Below are positions 55,498 through 64,000 of a stretch of 64,000 nucleotides of DNA, piece by piece. Source of the stretch: Hordeum vulgare subsp. vulgare. Lineage: Eukaryota; Streptophyta; Magnoliopsida; Poales; Poaceae. Position numbers and translations under genes: made by a program. The stretch is from positions 506,465,225 through 506,529,224 of the forward strand of contig NC_058518.1 of assembly GCF_904849725.1 (NCBI RefSeq), read 5' to 3'. The notes below the pieces were generated by a model. It saw only the letters and a list, made by a program, of their open reading frames with translations. It was not told where the DNA came from and did not search any database. How positions within the stretch are numbered: position 1 is the first letter of the stretch; every line of letters starts with the position of its first letter.

Positions 55498-57228
55498 ATG
55501 GGAAGAACATGTGTTTATGTTCATCACGTGGACAAGGATGCCTTTTTAAAAGGCAATATTGATCCGGACCCGGATGAGCTTGACATGGTGTTCGATTTGT
55601 GTCCTAGCTATGCTGAATTGTTGGAACAAGTCCGAAAGGATTTGAATTGGATGGACCCTAGTGATGTAGTTGAGTTTGCTGGTAGGCATAATGTGGGATT
55701 CGGAATGCACATTCGTTGGAAGACCATGCGTGTCAACTCCGAGCAACGTTGGCTTGCATACAAGGATACGGTGGCCGAATCACTAGACAAGGCTCTAGAG
55801 TTATTTGCCATGAAAACAAATGTTCCTAACTTGTTGGATTTGAACCGGGTTTCCTCTTCGATTGTTGAAGCTATTCCTGCAACCATCAACGAAGAGGCCA
55901 GCATTGAACCTCTTTCTTGTGTGTATGAGGCTAACGAAGAGGTCAACATTGAACATGAACCATTGGTAGAGGCTAATTATGAGCACTATTATGATGGTAA
56001 TGTTCTTCATGACAACAATCTTGGTGATTTGGACAAATATAATTTGCAAGAGACAATGGACCATTCCATTCCGTACTCACGTGGGTATGCCTCTGAGTCT
56101 GACGATGAGGGTCCCGATGAAGAAGTTGATGAGGAAGGGTTCACGACAAAGGAGGCTGAAGCTTTCACGAAGGTATTAAAGCGTGATCACCGGACACCAT
56201 TGTTCGAGGATCTTAGCCTTGCGGATGAAGCCGTGGTTGACGGAGGCGAAGGCATATTGTTTGGAGTTAGGCCACCTTCTCATATCGGATCGTCATCAAG
56301 GCATACTTAACGCGGTTGACATTGTCATTCCCGGCCATGCTCCTTTGCATCATCGATGGTGCATGAGGCATTTCTGTGCAAACTTCTACCGGGCATGTGG
56401 TAGCAAGGAGTTGGCGGATGATCTTCAGGATTGTTGTCAAGCATTTTCTGACAAACGATTTGCAAGAGTGTACAATGCTTTGCTTGTAAACAAAAAACTT
56501 GATGCAGGTGGGCTTGAGTTTCTTAACAGGCACATTGAACTTCGGGCCAAGTGGGCACGAGCTTATGACGAAGATGGCCGAAGATATGGTCAAATGACCA
56601 GTAACATGGCAGAATGCTTCAACCGGGTGTTGAAGGGTGTCCGTGCGTTGCCGGTGACGGCAATAGTTCAATACACATTCGACAAGTTGAGAGCATACTT
56701 TCTAAAGTACTCACAAGAAACAGATTATCAGATTGCGGGAGAGAACAAGAAAAAGTATAAGTACCAGTTTCCACCAAAGGTTGACAAATGGATGGTATTT
56801 CAATCACGGAAGGCTGACTCCCAAACGGCTACCTGTACAACAACGAGGATTGGACATATGAAGTGAATGAGCCCGGAGGAACGACAAACGATGGCCAGCA
56901 ACACGGAAACAGGGCGTTCAAGGTTTCTTTATCCTTGTGTGATTGCTCTTGTGGGAGGCCAAGGTTGCTTCATCTCGCATGCTCGCATTTGTACACGGCA
57001 GCTCGCAGTAGGAATGTGGACGTCAACCATCCACTAACCGTGAGGGAGTCCGAGTTCTCGATAATGACCACGAAGCATACATGGGCTCCTAGATTTGAAC
57101 CACACTTTGAGCTTTTAGGGCGTCCAACAGGTAGGCGTTCCCAGCTCCATACTGAAAGTAGGAGCATACGACCACTAACTCCACCGTCCTTTGTCGTCCT
57201 GCGACAAGCATCGTCCAACTACAAGTAA
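55498..57228 (+). pseudogene. MURA-type transposase, internally deleted
   Basis: The start MGRTCVYVHHVDKDAFLKG at 55498 follows an apparent splice acceptor. The N-terminal MURA region continues to about 56260, including an acidic linker (SESDDEGPDEEVDEE) and FEDLSLADEAVVDGGEG. Near 56260-56290 the sequence jumps into the catalytic domain at LLISDRHQGILNAVD. The first catalytic Asp region and what precedes it are missing and the frame changes. Then follow HHRWCMRHFCANFYRACGS, the conserved YGQMTSNMAECFNRVLKGVR and, after another frameshift near 56825, a SWIM zinc finger of the form CDCSCGRPRLLHLACSH. The final residues are antisense to the PMD gene. The protein would have cut the repeats; this copy cannot. 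Confidence 0.88.
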
Positions 57229-58058
57229 CAACAAACATGCATCAGTTTAGCAGAAAAAGATAACAGAGAGTACTTAATATTAACAATTTATTACCTGGCG
57301 ATACAAGTAAGCCAGTGCGGCCGAGCCCCAGCTGAACTTGTTGTCCAAAACAGTCAACGCCTTCAGCCACATCCAAGGAGCATTCTTGCCTGTGCCGTCC
57401 GCAAAGATAGTCCTAGAGATGACGTACCACATGTAGACGCGAGCATACCTCTGGATGACCTCGTCATCTGCGTCCTCAGGACAATGAGCAAAGTTGGCGG
57501 CAATCCAAGTGAAAGTGGCGCCGGCAGGGACTCTATCTTTCTTCCCTCCATCTTCCACCTCCGGCTCCTGCGGCGACATACCAATAAGAGCCTCCATTTG
57601 ATGCCGCCATTCCTTAGAATCAGTGCTCATACATAGTGGCTTCCCCTCGATGGGAAGAGCGGTGATCATGGAAACATCTTGAAGAGTAACCGTCATCTCT
57701 CCGGTCCGGAGGTGAAAACTATGTGTCTCCGGCCTCCAACGATCAATGAGTGCTGTGACTGCCGCAGCGTTCAGATTTGGAGTTGACCGACTCACAAGCT
57801 GCACGAATGGAAGGAGTCCCGTCATCTCGATGTACGGGGTGTACCGCTCATCGTAATGCATTACAGAGGATGCCCCATGAGACCGGATCTTCAAGGGCGT
57901 AAGCTCCTGCAAACATATAGGAGAAGAAGATATCAAGTGCTTATTACATTTTTAAAATATTACTAATCTACTAATCATTTTCTACTTACCATCTTCTTCT
58001 CCGACATGAAATAGGCCCGGTGTTCAGCGTCATAAACATCATTCAGAAGCCACACCAT
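56970..58058 (-). CDS. Plant mobile domain (PMD) protein gene inside the MULE
   Basis: Three coding exons fit: 58058-57990 (MVWLLNDVYDAEHRAYFMSE), 57906-57295 and 57218 down to a stop at 56970. Introns are G|GTAAGT...TTTGCAG and CCAG|GTAATA...CTTGTAG. A further acceptor TTTGTAG directly before 58059 suggests an upstream exon or UTR. Exon 2 carries the PMD (PF10536-like) wording: HYDERYTPYIEMTGLLPFV, ALIDRWRPETHSFHL, GEMTVTLQDVSMITALPIEG. Exon 3 continues with DACRRTTKDGGVSG and VWSWERLPVGRP, after which it runs antisense to the transposase SWIM region and ends in residues unlike the family. Host PMD proteins (MAIN/MAIL type) act in the nucleus in silencing and genome stability. Reading frames and splice sites are intact, but the C-terminus is truncated. 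Its role in the element is unknown. Confidence 0.75.
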
Positions 58059-58079
58059 CCTACAAATCACAAAAAATTA

Positions 58080-58620
58080 CTCATTTACTCATATTCAAAT
58101 AAGACTCGTATACTCATATGAACTACTACTAATACTAACTACTACCACTAACTACAAACCAAAACCTAATGCAATTCCTATACCTACTACTACTAACTAC
58201 TACTACTATTAACTACTAACTAGTCATATACTCAACTAACTAGTCATATACTAACTAGTCAAATCCTAACTCATATCCTAACTAGTCAAAACCTAACTCA
58301 TATCCTAACTAGTTAAAACCTAATGCAAATCCTAACTCATATACTAACTAGTCAAATCCTAACTCATATACTAACTAGTCAAATCCTAATACAATTCCTA
58401 TACCTACCTCTACTACTAACTACTACTACTACTAACTACTACTACTACTACTCACTATTCATATACTCAACCAAAACCAAAACCTAATGCAATTCCTATA
58501 CCTACTACTACTACTAACTACTAACTACTCATATACTCAACCAAATCCTAACTAGTCAAATCCTAAGAACCTACTCAAATCAATCTACTAAAATCAATCT
58601 ACTCAACCAAAACATAATAA
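58080..58620. repeat. Simple-sequence tract of ACTACT and CTAACTAGTCA units
   Basis: About 540 bases of ACTACTACT, AACTAACTAGTCATATACT and CCTAATGCAATTCCTATACC units in several rounds. No coding content; it lies between the PMD gene and the right inverted repeat. Confidence 0.9.
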
Positions 58621-58787
58621 AATTGGATAGAAGGATGGGAAAGGGAAGGGATGGGGGAGGACATTACCTTGGGGGATCAATCCAAGGAAGAAATCCTCAG
58701 ATCTGAAGGAGATGGGGGAGGGGATTAGGGAGGGGATGAGAGCCAGCCGCCGCAATGGAAGTTTCTGTTTGAATCGGGGAGGGGCTG

Positions 58788-59064
58788 GCCCGATGGCTGT
58801 ATAAGTCAATGTGTGGCGCCTAAGCGTCAGTCGCCACACATTACAATGTGTGACGCCTGAGGCTTAGGCGTCACACTGCCTGGGGGTGGGCCCCTCCCTG
58901 CCACGTGGTCGGGGGTGTGGCGCCTAACCTCTAGGCGTCACACAGTACAGTGTGGCGCCTAGGTGTCGGGCGCCACACAAAAGGGTCAGGCCGGTGAATT
59001 ATTTCCCCCGAGGGGTCAATCCGTGAGTTCTTTCGCCCCAGGGGTCATTTTTGTCAATTTTGCC
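58788..59064 (-). repeat. Right terminal inverted repeat of the MULE
   Basis: Inverted partner of 54720-54996, with the same four hairpins in mirrored order. Small differences include AGCGTCAGTCGCC for the outermost gene-side hairpin. Confidence 0.9.
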
Positions 59065-59073
59065 GGAAAAACT

Positions 59074-60060
59074 TATTTGTTGTTGTGTGTGAAGTGGTGT
59101 TGGTACTTCGCACAGAGCGGAAAGTGGATTCATTTCAAATGGGCTGGCTTATTTAGCGGGGTGCAGCGTCCCGTTTGGAAACATTCTAGATGTTTCATCC
59201 AATTATTTCGGTTTTGAAAAACTTCTACAAGATTTCTGAAACGGGTTTTACCTTTTTCATTTTTCTTGATTCTTTTCTGTTTTTATTTCAAAAAATGTTG
59301 TTGAGTTTAAAAATGTTCTGTATTTTTCAAAAATTGTTCTTTGTTCCAAAATTTATTCTAAAGATTCAAATTTATTCTCGGTTTCAAAATCTGTTCTTCA
59401 GATTCAAAAAAAGTTCGTGCTTTAAAAAATTGTTCGTGCTTTCAAATTTGTTCGATTTTTTTCAAAACTGTTCTATGTTTTAAAGTTTTATTCTGAAGAC
59501 TTTTTTTTTCATGCTTTAAAAAATTGTTCGTGCTTTTAAATTTGTTCAGGAATTTTCAAATTTGTTCTCAATATTCAAAAAATGTTCGCGTTTTAAAATA
59601 TTGTGCGCGCTTCCAAATTTGTTTGGGGTTTTATAAATTGTTCTCTATTTCAAAATTTGTTCTCAAGATTCAAAAAATGTGTGTGCTCTAAAAATTGTTC
59701 GTGCTTCCAAAGTTGTTCAAGATTTTTCAAAATTGTTCTCGGTTTCAAAATTTGTTCTCAATATTTAAAAAATATTCGTGCTTTAAAAATTTGTTCGCGC
59801 TTCCAATTTCCTTCGTGTTTTTTCAAAATTGTTCTCCGTTTCTAAATTTTGTTCTCAAGATTTAAAAATTGTTCATGCTTTAAAAAATTATTCGCGCTTC
59901 CAAAATTTGTTCATGATTTTTGAAAATTATTCTTGAATTAAAATTTTGTTCTCAAAATTCAAAAAAAGTTCATGCTTTAAATATTTTTTCGCTCTTTCAA
60001 ATTTGTTCGGGGTTTTTTCGAAGGACAACGTGACGCATCCACCGGCGGATTATTTCCAAT
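59074..60060. repeat. Degenerate TTCAAAATTTGTTC tandem repeats
   Basis: From 59280 on, more than twenty units of the type AAAAATTGTTCGTGCTTCCAAATTTGTTC recur. The same wording returns at 61000-61200 after the GC-rich part, and a related tract lies at 29950-30150. Presumably this is part of a non-autonomous DNA element into which, or next to which, the MULE inserted. Confidence 0.6.
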
Positions 60061-60139
60061 GATCCACCACCTTCACAGCCGTTTGACTTGGTGCATCCAG
60101 CCGGTCTCATCCATCCGATCCGCACGCGGGGCTTTGGCC

Positions 60140-60372
60140 TAATTCCTGAAACGATGTTGGAGTTTCTGAAACAATCGCTTTGTTGCAGTTTTTTTTCTTG
60201 GCGCGCGCTTCGGCTGGGCACCCGGTAATTCCTGAAACAACGCCCGAGTTTCTGAAACAATCGCTTTGTTGCAGTTTTTTTTTCTTCGCGCGCGCTTCGT
60301 GGTCACCGGGTAATTCCTGAAACAACGCTCGAGTTTCTGAAACAATCGCTTTGTTGCAGTTTTTTCCTTCGT
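60140..60372 (+). repeat. Three-copy 85-86 bp tandem repeat
   Basis: Units start TAATTCCTGAAAC at 60140, 60226 and 60311 and contain GTTTCTGAAACAATCGCTTT and TTGCAGTTTTTT. The third is partial. Confidence 0.9.
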
Positions 60373-61440
60373 CTTTCCGCAACATAAGTATTGCTGCGAA
60401 ATAAATTTTTGCAACAAAAGTTCATGTTGCAGAAACTCCATCTTCTTCCTTCAGACGCACAACCATGGCGGCCATGCTTGATTCCCAAGCCCCATGGCTG
60501 GCGGAGGGATCGATCCAGATCCGGTCTGGCGCAGGGAGGCAGGGCCGACGCGGGTCGGCCGGCGGCAGGAACGCGACGGCGATGGCTGGGGGCTGAGCGC
60601 CGGTGTCAGGGGCTCCGGTGGCGGCAGGATCGGCCGGCGGCGGCGCACCACGGCGGGGCATGCGGGACCGTGCTCGGGCAGCGCTCGGGAGGAGGGAGCC
60701 AACGGCTCGCTCGGGCAGAGGCTCGGGAGGCTCCAGGCGGCGGGGAGGTGCAGGCGCGGTGGCCCTACTCCGGCGAGGCCGGCTGGTGCGGGCTGGAGCA
60801 GGCGATGGCAAGCGGCGGCGCGGTCCCGGGCTGGGGCGCTCGGGAGGAGCTGCAGGAAACGGTTCCTGAAACAACAACATCGTTTTAGAAAAAACGGTCA
60901 CAGCTCACGCGGAAGCGGTTCGAGATCAGATTGAGATACAACGGTCAAGTGGACGGCGGATGGATCGCGGGGATCAGCCGGTGGAAGGTAATCTTTTTCC
61001 TTTTTCAAAATTGTTTTCCTTTTCATAATTTTGTGCTCAAGATTCAAAAAAAGTTCTTGCTTTTAAAAATTGTTCGTGCTTCCAAATTTGTCAACGATTT
61101 TTCAAAATTGTTCTCGGTTTCAGAATTTGTTCTCAAGATCCAAAAAATGTTCATGCTTCCAAATTTATTCATATTTTTTAAAAAATGTTCTTCAAGTTTG
61201 AATATTTTTTTGCTTCAAATACAAAAAGGAAAGAAAAAACGAACAAAAAATATAATAAACAGAAAAGGAAAAATATAACAAAAAGAAAAAACTGGGCCAG
61301 CCCAGTCGGCACGCCCTGTGCGGCGCAGGAGTCCGTGCGGCGATGAGGGGCAGGTAGGACCTCCCTCACACCTCCGTCCATCAATCCAGGTACAAGGGTT
61401 TGATTTCCTCAAAAAAAAAAAAGGTCCAAGGGTTTGTTGT
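60373..61440. other. GC-rich block and AT-rich repeat tail, no supported gene
   Basis: The part 60460-60890 is GC-rich and open in several frames on both strands with low-complexity Gly/Arg/Ala content, which I do not accept as a gene. After 60990 the TTCAAAATTGTTC units return. Confidence 0.5.
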
Positions 61441-61552
61441 GCATGATGATATCCAAACTAATATCTTCGTAGAACTAGGAAGGAATCTTTTTTTTCAGTA
61501 TAAATGCGTATAACAAAGAGGAAGGAATATCCCCATAATCACATCACGTCCA

Positions 61553-61558
61553 TATAAA
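61553..61558 (+). promoter_or_regulatory. TATA box of the MATH gene
   Basis: CATATAAATG in front of a CCTCTAGCCCTCCACC 5' UTR-like stretch, followed by a long region with an intron before the first coding exon. Confidence 0.55.
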
Positions 61559-62089
61559 TGCCCTAGCTTCCCCCTCGCGCCTCTAGCCCTCCACCGTCGG
61601 TCGTGGAAGCTAGCTCGATCTGCCCCCCAAAATCCAGGTTTTCCTCCTCCCTCGCTTCGTGCTGTCAATTGGAAATCCAGTCCTTCATACTTCATACTCA
61701 CCTCTCCGTGGAAAAAACAAGCAGAGGGTTGCAGGGTTCTTCTCAACCAAGGGTTTAGGGGTTTCCTCTCGAAAAGTTGGGGGAGGGGGGTGTTAGGGTT
61801 TTGCCGTACAAGTTCCTGGCAAACCTGAATCTGTCTGTTTAATTACGGTGTGGGATTTTACTTCTTGATCTCTTATTTACAATTAGTTCCATAGGGGAAA
61901 TTTTGTCCTCGGCAAATGCTTTTATTTTACAAATTGGGGTGGTAAGTCATTGAGGAATAGTGATCTATCTTTTTGTGGTGTGGTAATTATATTTTGTCAA
62001 GATTTGCACTGATTTTGGAGATCACTCGTGTTCTTGACTGCCCTCTGGCACTTGCAGAGGAGGAGAACAGAGGAAGGCCTGCCGGGGCT

Positions 62090-63568
62090 ATGGGCAACAT
62101 CGGGAGTACATGTATGTATTCCTATTCTTGGTCCTTTACTACTCCCTTCGATCCAAATTAATTGACGCACAAAGTTGTACTAAGTATGCGTCAATTAATA
62201 TGGGTCGGGGGAGTAGTTGAAATTCAGATTGTGCATATTATAAACGGAACACACATACCAATTAGATTGCTCATTTTGCTAAACAAAATCAGGTAAAAAG
62301 TACATGCATCTAGCGCTTAATTCTTATGGTCCTACAATTCTAGGTATATGCTGCAGATAATGAAGTTCTTATCATCGCTATCATCTTTAGTACTGTAACT
62401 AGCATGACGGTTAGCTACCGGGATTGATCTTCGTCTGGGCTTGTCATGCTTGTGGCTGTTGTTCCCGGCCCTGTGGTGCTTGTGCAACAGTCATCGTGGT
62501 CATGGTCGTCTGATCTCTACCACCGTGAACACCCATGGCTGATGACTGTAATTCTTGCTACGTTATACAAACACCCACTTTTATTTTTCTACGCTTTGTT
62601 TGGTCCAAGTGAATAACCATTATAATAGATAGGACCCACTTATCACATTAAATCTGTTAAGATTACATGCCTTCACGCTTATTTATTTGTCCATGTACAA
62701 GGGGAACGGAGAGAGTTTCAAGCACTTCTGGTGTGTCCTTGTTGACTTGTTGTTTTAGGTTTTAGTTTTTTTGTCTTTGATGAAAAAAAAACAAGCCGTG
62801 GCCAAACTCTTGTACATTATTTGCATTTTCTGCTCAATAAAAAGATGTCCTGCTGCTTCCATTTTGCCCGTGGTAGACATTGCAGCCTGTTCATCTGCAA
62901 ATGCAAAAGCACATTAATATTGAATTGCTGCCTTTCTGGAAATTTCAGCTCCTAAAAGCTTAGGAAAGGCTCATGTTCCACATTTAGAATGGAAGATTCA
63001 TGACTTCTCAGCGCTTCTTGAGATAGGAGCTAAGTCAGCAAAATCTTCTCAGTTTTACTACTCTGGGTATAAGTGGTATGTATCATAACTGCAGAAGGAT
63101 TTGTTACACAATTACTGTGTTAGGTGTAAATATGATGCTACCAATCTAGCATTATTTCAAAACTACCCTTTTGTTTTAGTATATGGAATCTTCATTTGTA
63201 TATCCATGCGATACTGATTTAGGATATGCATTACTTTCGCTAATCATGCTGCTATGAAGTCAAATCGGCAATCATAATTACATTAACAAGCAGTTTGGTA
63301 GGATGCATGAAGTGAAGAAATCAGATCCCAATCTTACTTCAGTTATGATTACTTCTAGACTGATCTTGTTTTACATATTTGTCCATCAATTGATTTACCA
63401 GGTTCCTGGAAGTGACACCAATGCATAACAAAACTGGCACTGAGACTCCATATGTTAGTCTTTGTCTTAAGATAGGCTGGAAAACCCTGAAGCCATGTGA
63501 CACGGTAAATGCAGCCTTTGAGGTATCAGTATACAATCGTGCAAAGAGGGGGTATTGTGGACGCAGAG
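62090..63568 (+). CDS. MATH/TRAF-like domain protein, 5' part, runs beyond the window
   Basis: Coding exons are 62090-62111 (MGNIGST), 62949-63075 and 63402-63568. The first coding exon follows an acceptor CTTGCAG at 62057. Introns are ACAT|GTATGT...TTTCAG, AGTG|GTATGT...ACCAG and a donor AGAG|GTATTT at 63569. Joined, they read into a MATH domain: HLEWKIHDFSALLEIG, FYYSGYKWFLEVTPMHNKTG, YVSLCLKIGWKTLKP and AAFEVSVYNRAKRGYCG. That is about 105 residues, with the last strands of the domain missing. MATH domains bind short peptides; in grasses they occur alone, repeated, or joined to BTB domains as Cullin-3 adaptors, and the missing 3' part decides which. A Stowaway MITE lies in intron 1 and an LTR retrotransposon begins at 63694, so the gene may be split or have a huge intron. 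Confidence 0.82.
62140..62215. mobile_element. Stowaway MITE, 76 bp, in a MATH gene intron
   Basis: TA-flanked short hairpin: CTCCCTTCGATCCAAATTAA pairs with TTAATATGGGTCGGGGGAG; the loop is GTTGTACTAAG. Confidence 0.85.
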
Positions 63569-63693
63569 GTATTTTTTAATGCTTCTTTTGTGCACGACCA
63601 ACCTATTACAGTTTGGACTCTTTCCCCAGTCCTTTGTGACTATGCTATATTGAGCTATAATTCTATATTGGGATTTACATTGAACATGATACC

Positions 63694-64000
63694 TGTTAGG
63701 AAGTATTAGTATTAGTCTAGGAGTCCTTATTAGTCTATTAGTATTAGTCTAGGAGTCCTTATTAGTCTATGTTTACTTTCCTTGCACCTCAAGTCATGTG
63801 TGATATATATATGTCCCTTGGGCCTTCAATATAGATAAGTTGCTTTCCTAACATGGTATTAGAGCCTAGGTTTAGGTCTCCGGACGCCGCAACTCGTCCT
63901 CACGATCCAAAATTTTTGTCCCGTTCCCGTCGCTGGATCCCGTCTCGCCCTGCTGAATCCATCGCCCTGATTGAATCCAGATCGCAGCAGGCTCCTTCTC
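63694..64000 (+). mobile_element. LTR retrotransposon start (Copia-like or TRIM), cut by the window end
   Basis: The LTR 63694-63853 begins TGTTAGGAAGTATTAG and ends TTCCTAACA. Directly after it TGGTATTAGAGCCTAGG (from 63854) is a near-perfect initiator Met-tRNA primer-binding site, so the element is on the plus strand. The LTR contains a 34-bp tandem duplication (TATTAGTATTAGTCTAGGAG). The 160-bp length fits short-LTR Copia or TRIM elements. The rest is outside the window. Confidence 0.85.

Larger units (their letters stand above)
54720..59064. mobile_element. Mutator-like element (MULE) with transposase and plant mobile domain gene
   Basis: A 4345-bp element flanked by a perfect 9-bp duplication GGAAAAACT (54711-54719, 59065-59073). 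Terminal inverted repeats of about 277 bp begin GGCAAAATTGACAAAAATGA and are more than 90 percent identical by eye. The plus strand carries an internally deleted and frameshifted MURA-type transposase (55498-57228). The minus strand carries a plant mobile domain gene (56970-58058). The two converge and overlap around 56970-57228. Between the PMD gene and the right repeat is a simple-sequence tract (58080-58620). Well-matched ends and a perfect duplication suggest recent movement, presumably with an outside transposase. Confidence 0.93.

Noticed and set aside
60494..60934. GC-rich open frames on both strands, up to 165 residues
   Set aside because: Low-complexity Gly/Arg/Ala content, open in several frames at once, inside a repeat-rich block and with no recognisable motif.

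Overview
The window is a piece of a large, repeat-rich grass nuclear genome, almost certainly Triticeae (wheat, goatgrass or barley lineage). The evidence is a BARE/Angela-type Copia retrotransposon with near-identical LTRs, many TA-flanked Stowaway and TAA-flanked Tourist MITEs, PIF/Harbinger, hAT and Mutator-like elements, and GC-rich cereal genes with GT..AG introns. I see no bacterial, phage or CRISPR features. Exon positions were read by eye from frame and splice signals.

Genes in order: a small basic protein of unknown function (299-763, +); tandem CCCH zinc-finger protein A (8664-9994, -); a DUF761 protein (13335-13904, -); CCCH protein B, an inverted paralogue of A (24030-25129, +); a three-exon AOP-like 2-oxoglutarate dioxygenase (31763-32943, -); a paralogue of the first small protein (35586-36080, -); an F-box/DUF295 protein (39784-40980, -); and the 5' half of a MATH/TRAF-like gene (62090-63568 and beyond, +). 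The small proteins and the CCCH proteins each form a pair in opposite orientation, so the locus has grown by local duplication.

Mobile elements fill the spaces. A 3.0-kb PIF/Harbinger element with a broken transposase lies at 2322-5360. A 1.4-kb Pack-MULE carrying a receptor-kinase LRR fragment (22178-23595) ends in the upstream region of CCCH gene B. A 934-bp solo LTR (26182-27115) sits in the downstream region of B. Two hAT elements have perfect 8-bp target duplications (34667-35212 and 37777-37959), the second nested in a Stowaway-like MITE.

The interval 41435-53429 is a nest: a short-LTR, non-coding LTR element has received an hAT-like element and then a very young Angela copy (44018-52958). 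At 54720-59064 lies a 4.3-kb Mutator-like element with ~277-bp terminal inverted repeats and a perfect 9-bp target duplication. It carries an internally deleted MURA-type transposase and, on the opposite strand, a multi-exon plant mobile domain (PMD) gene whose last exon overlaps the transposase 3' end. This convergent transposase/PMD element is the most interesting object in the window. The MATH gene at the right edge is interrupted, probably in an intron, by a further LTR retrotransposon that runs off the window.
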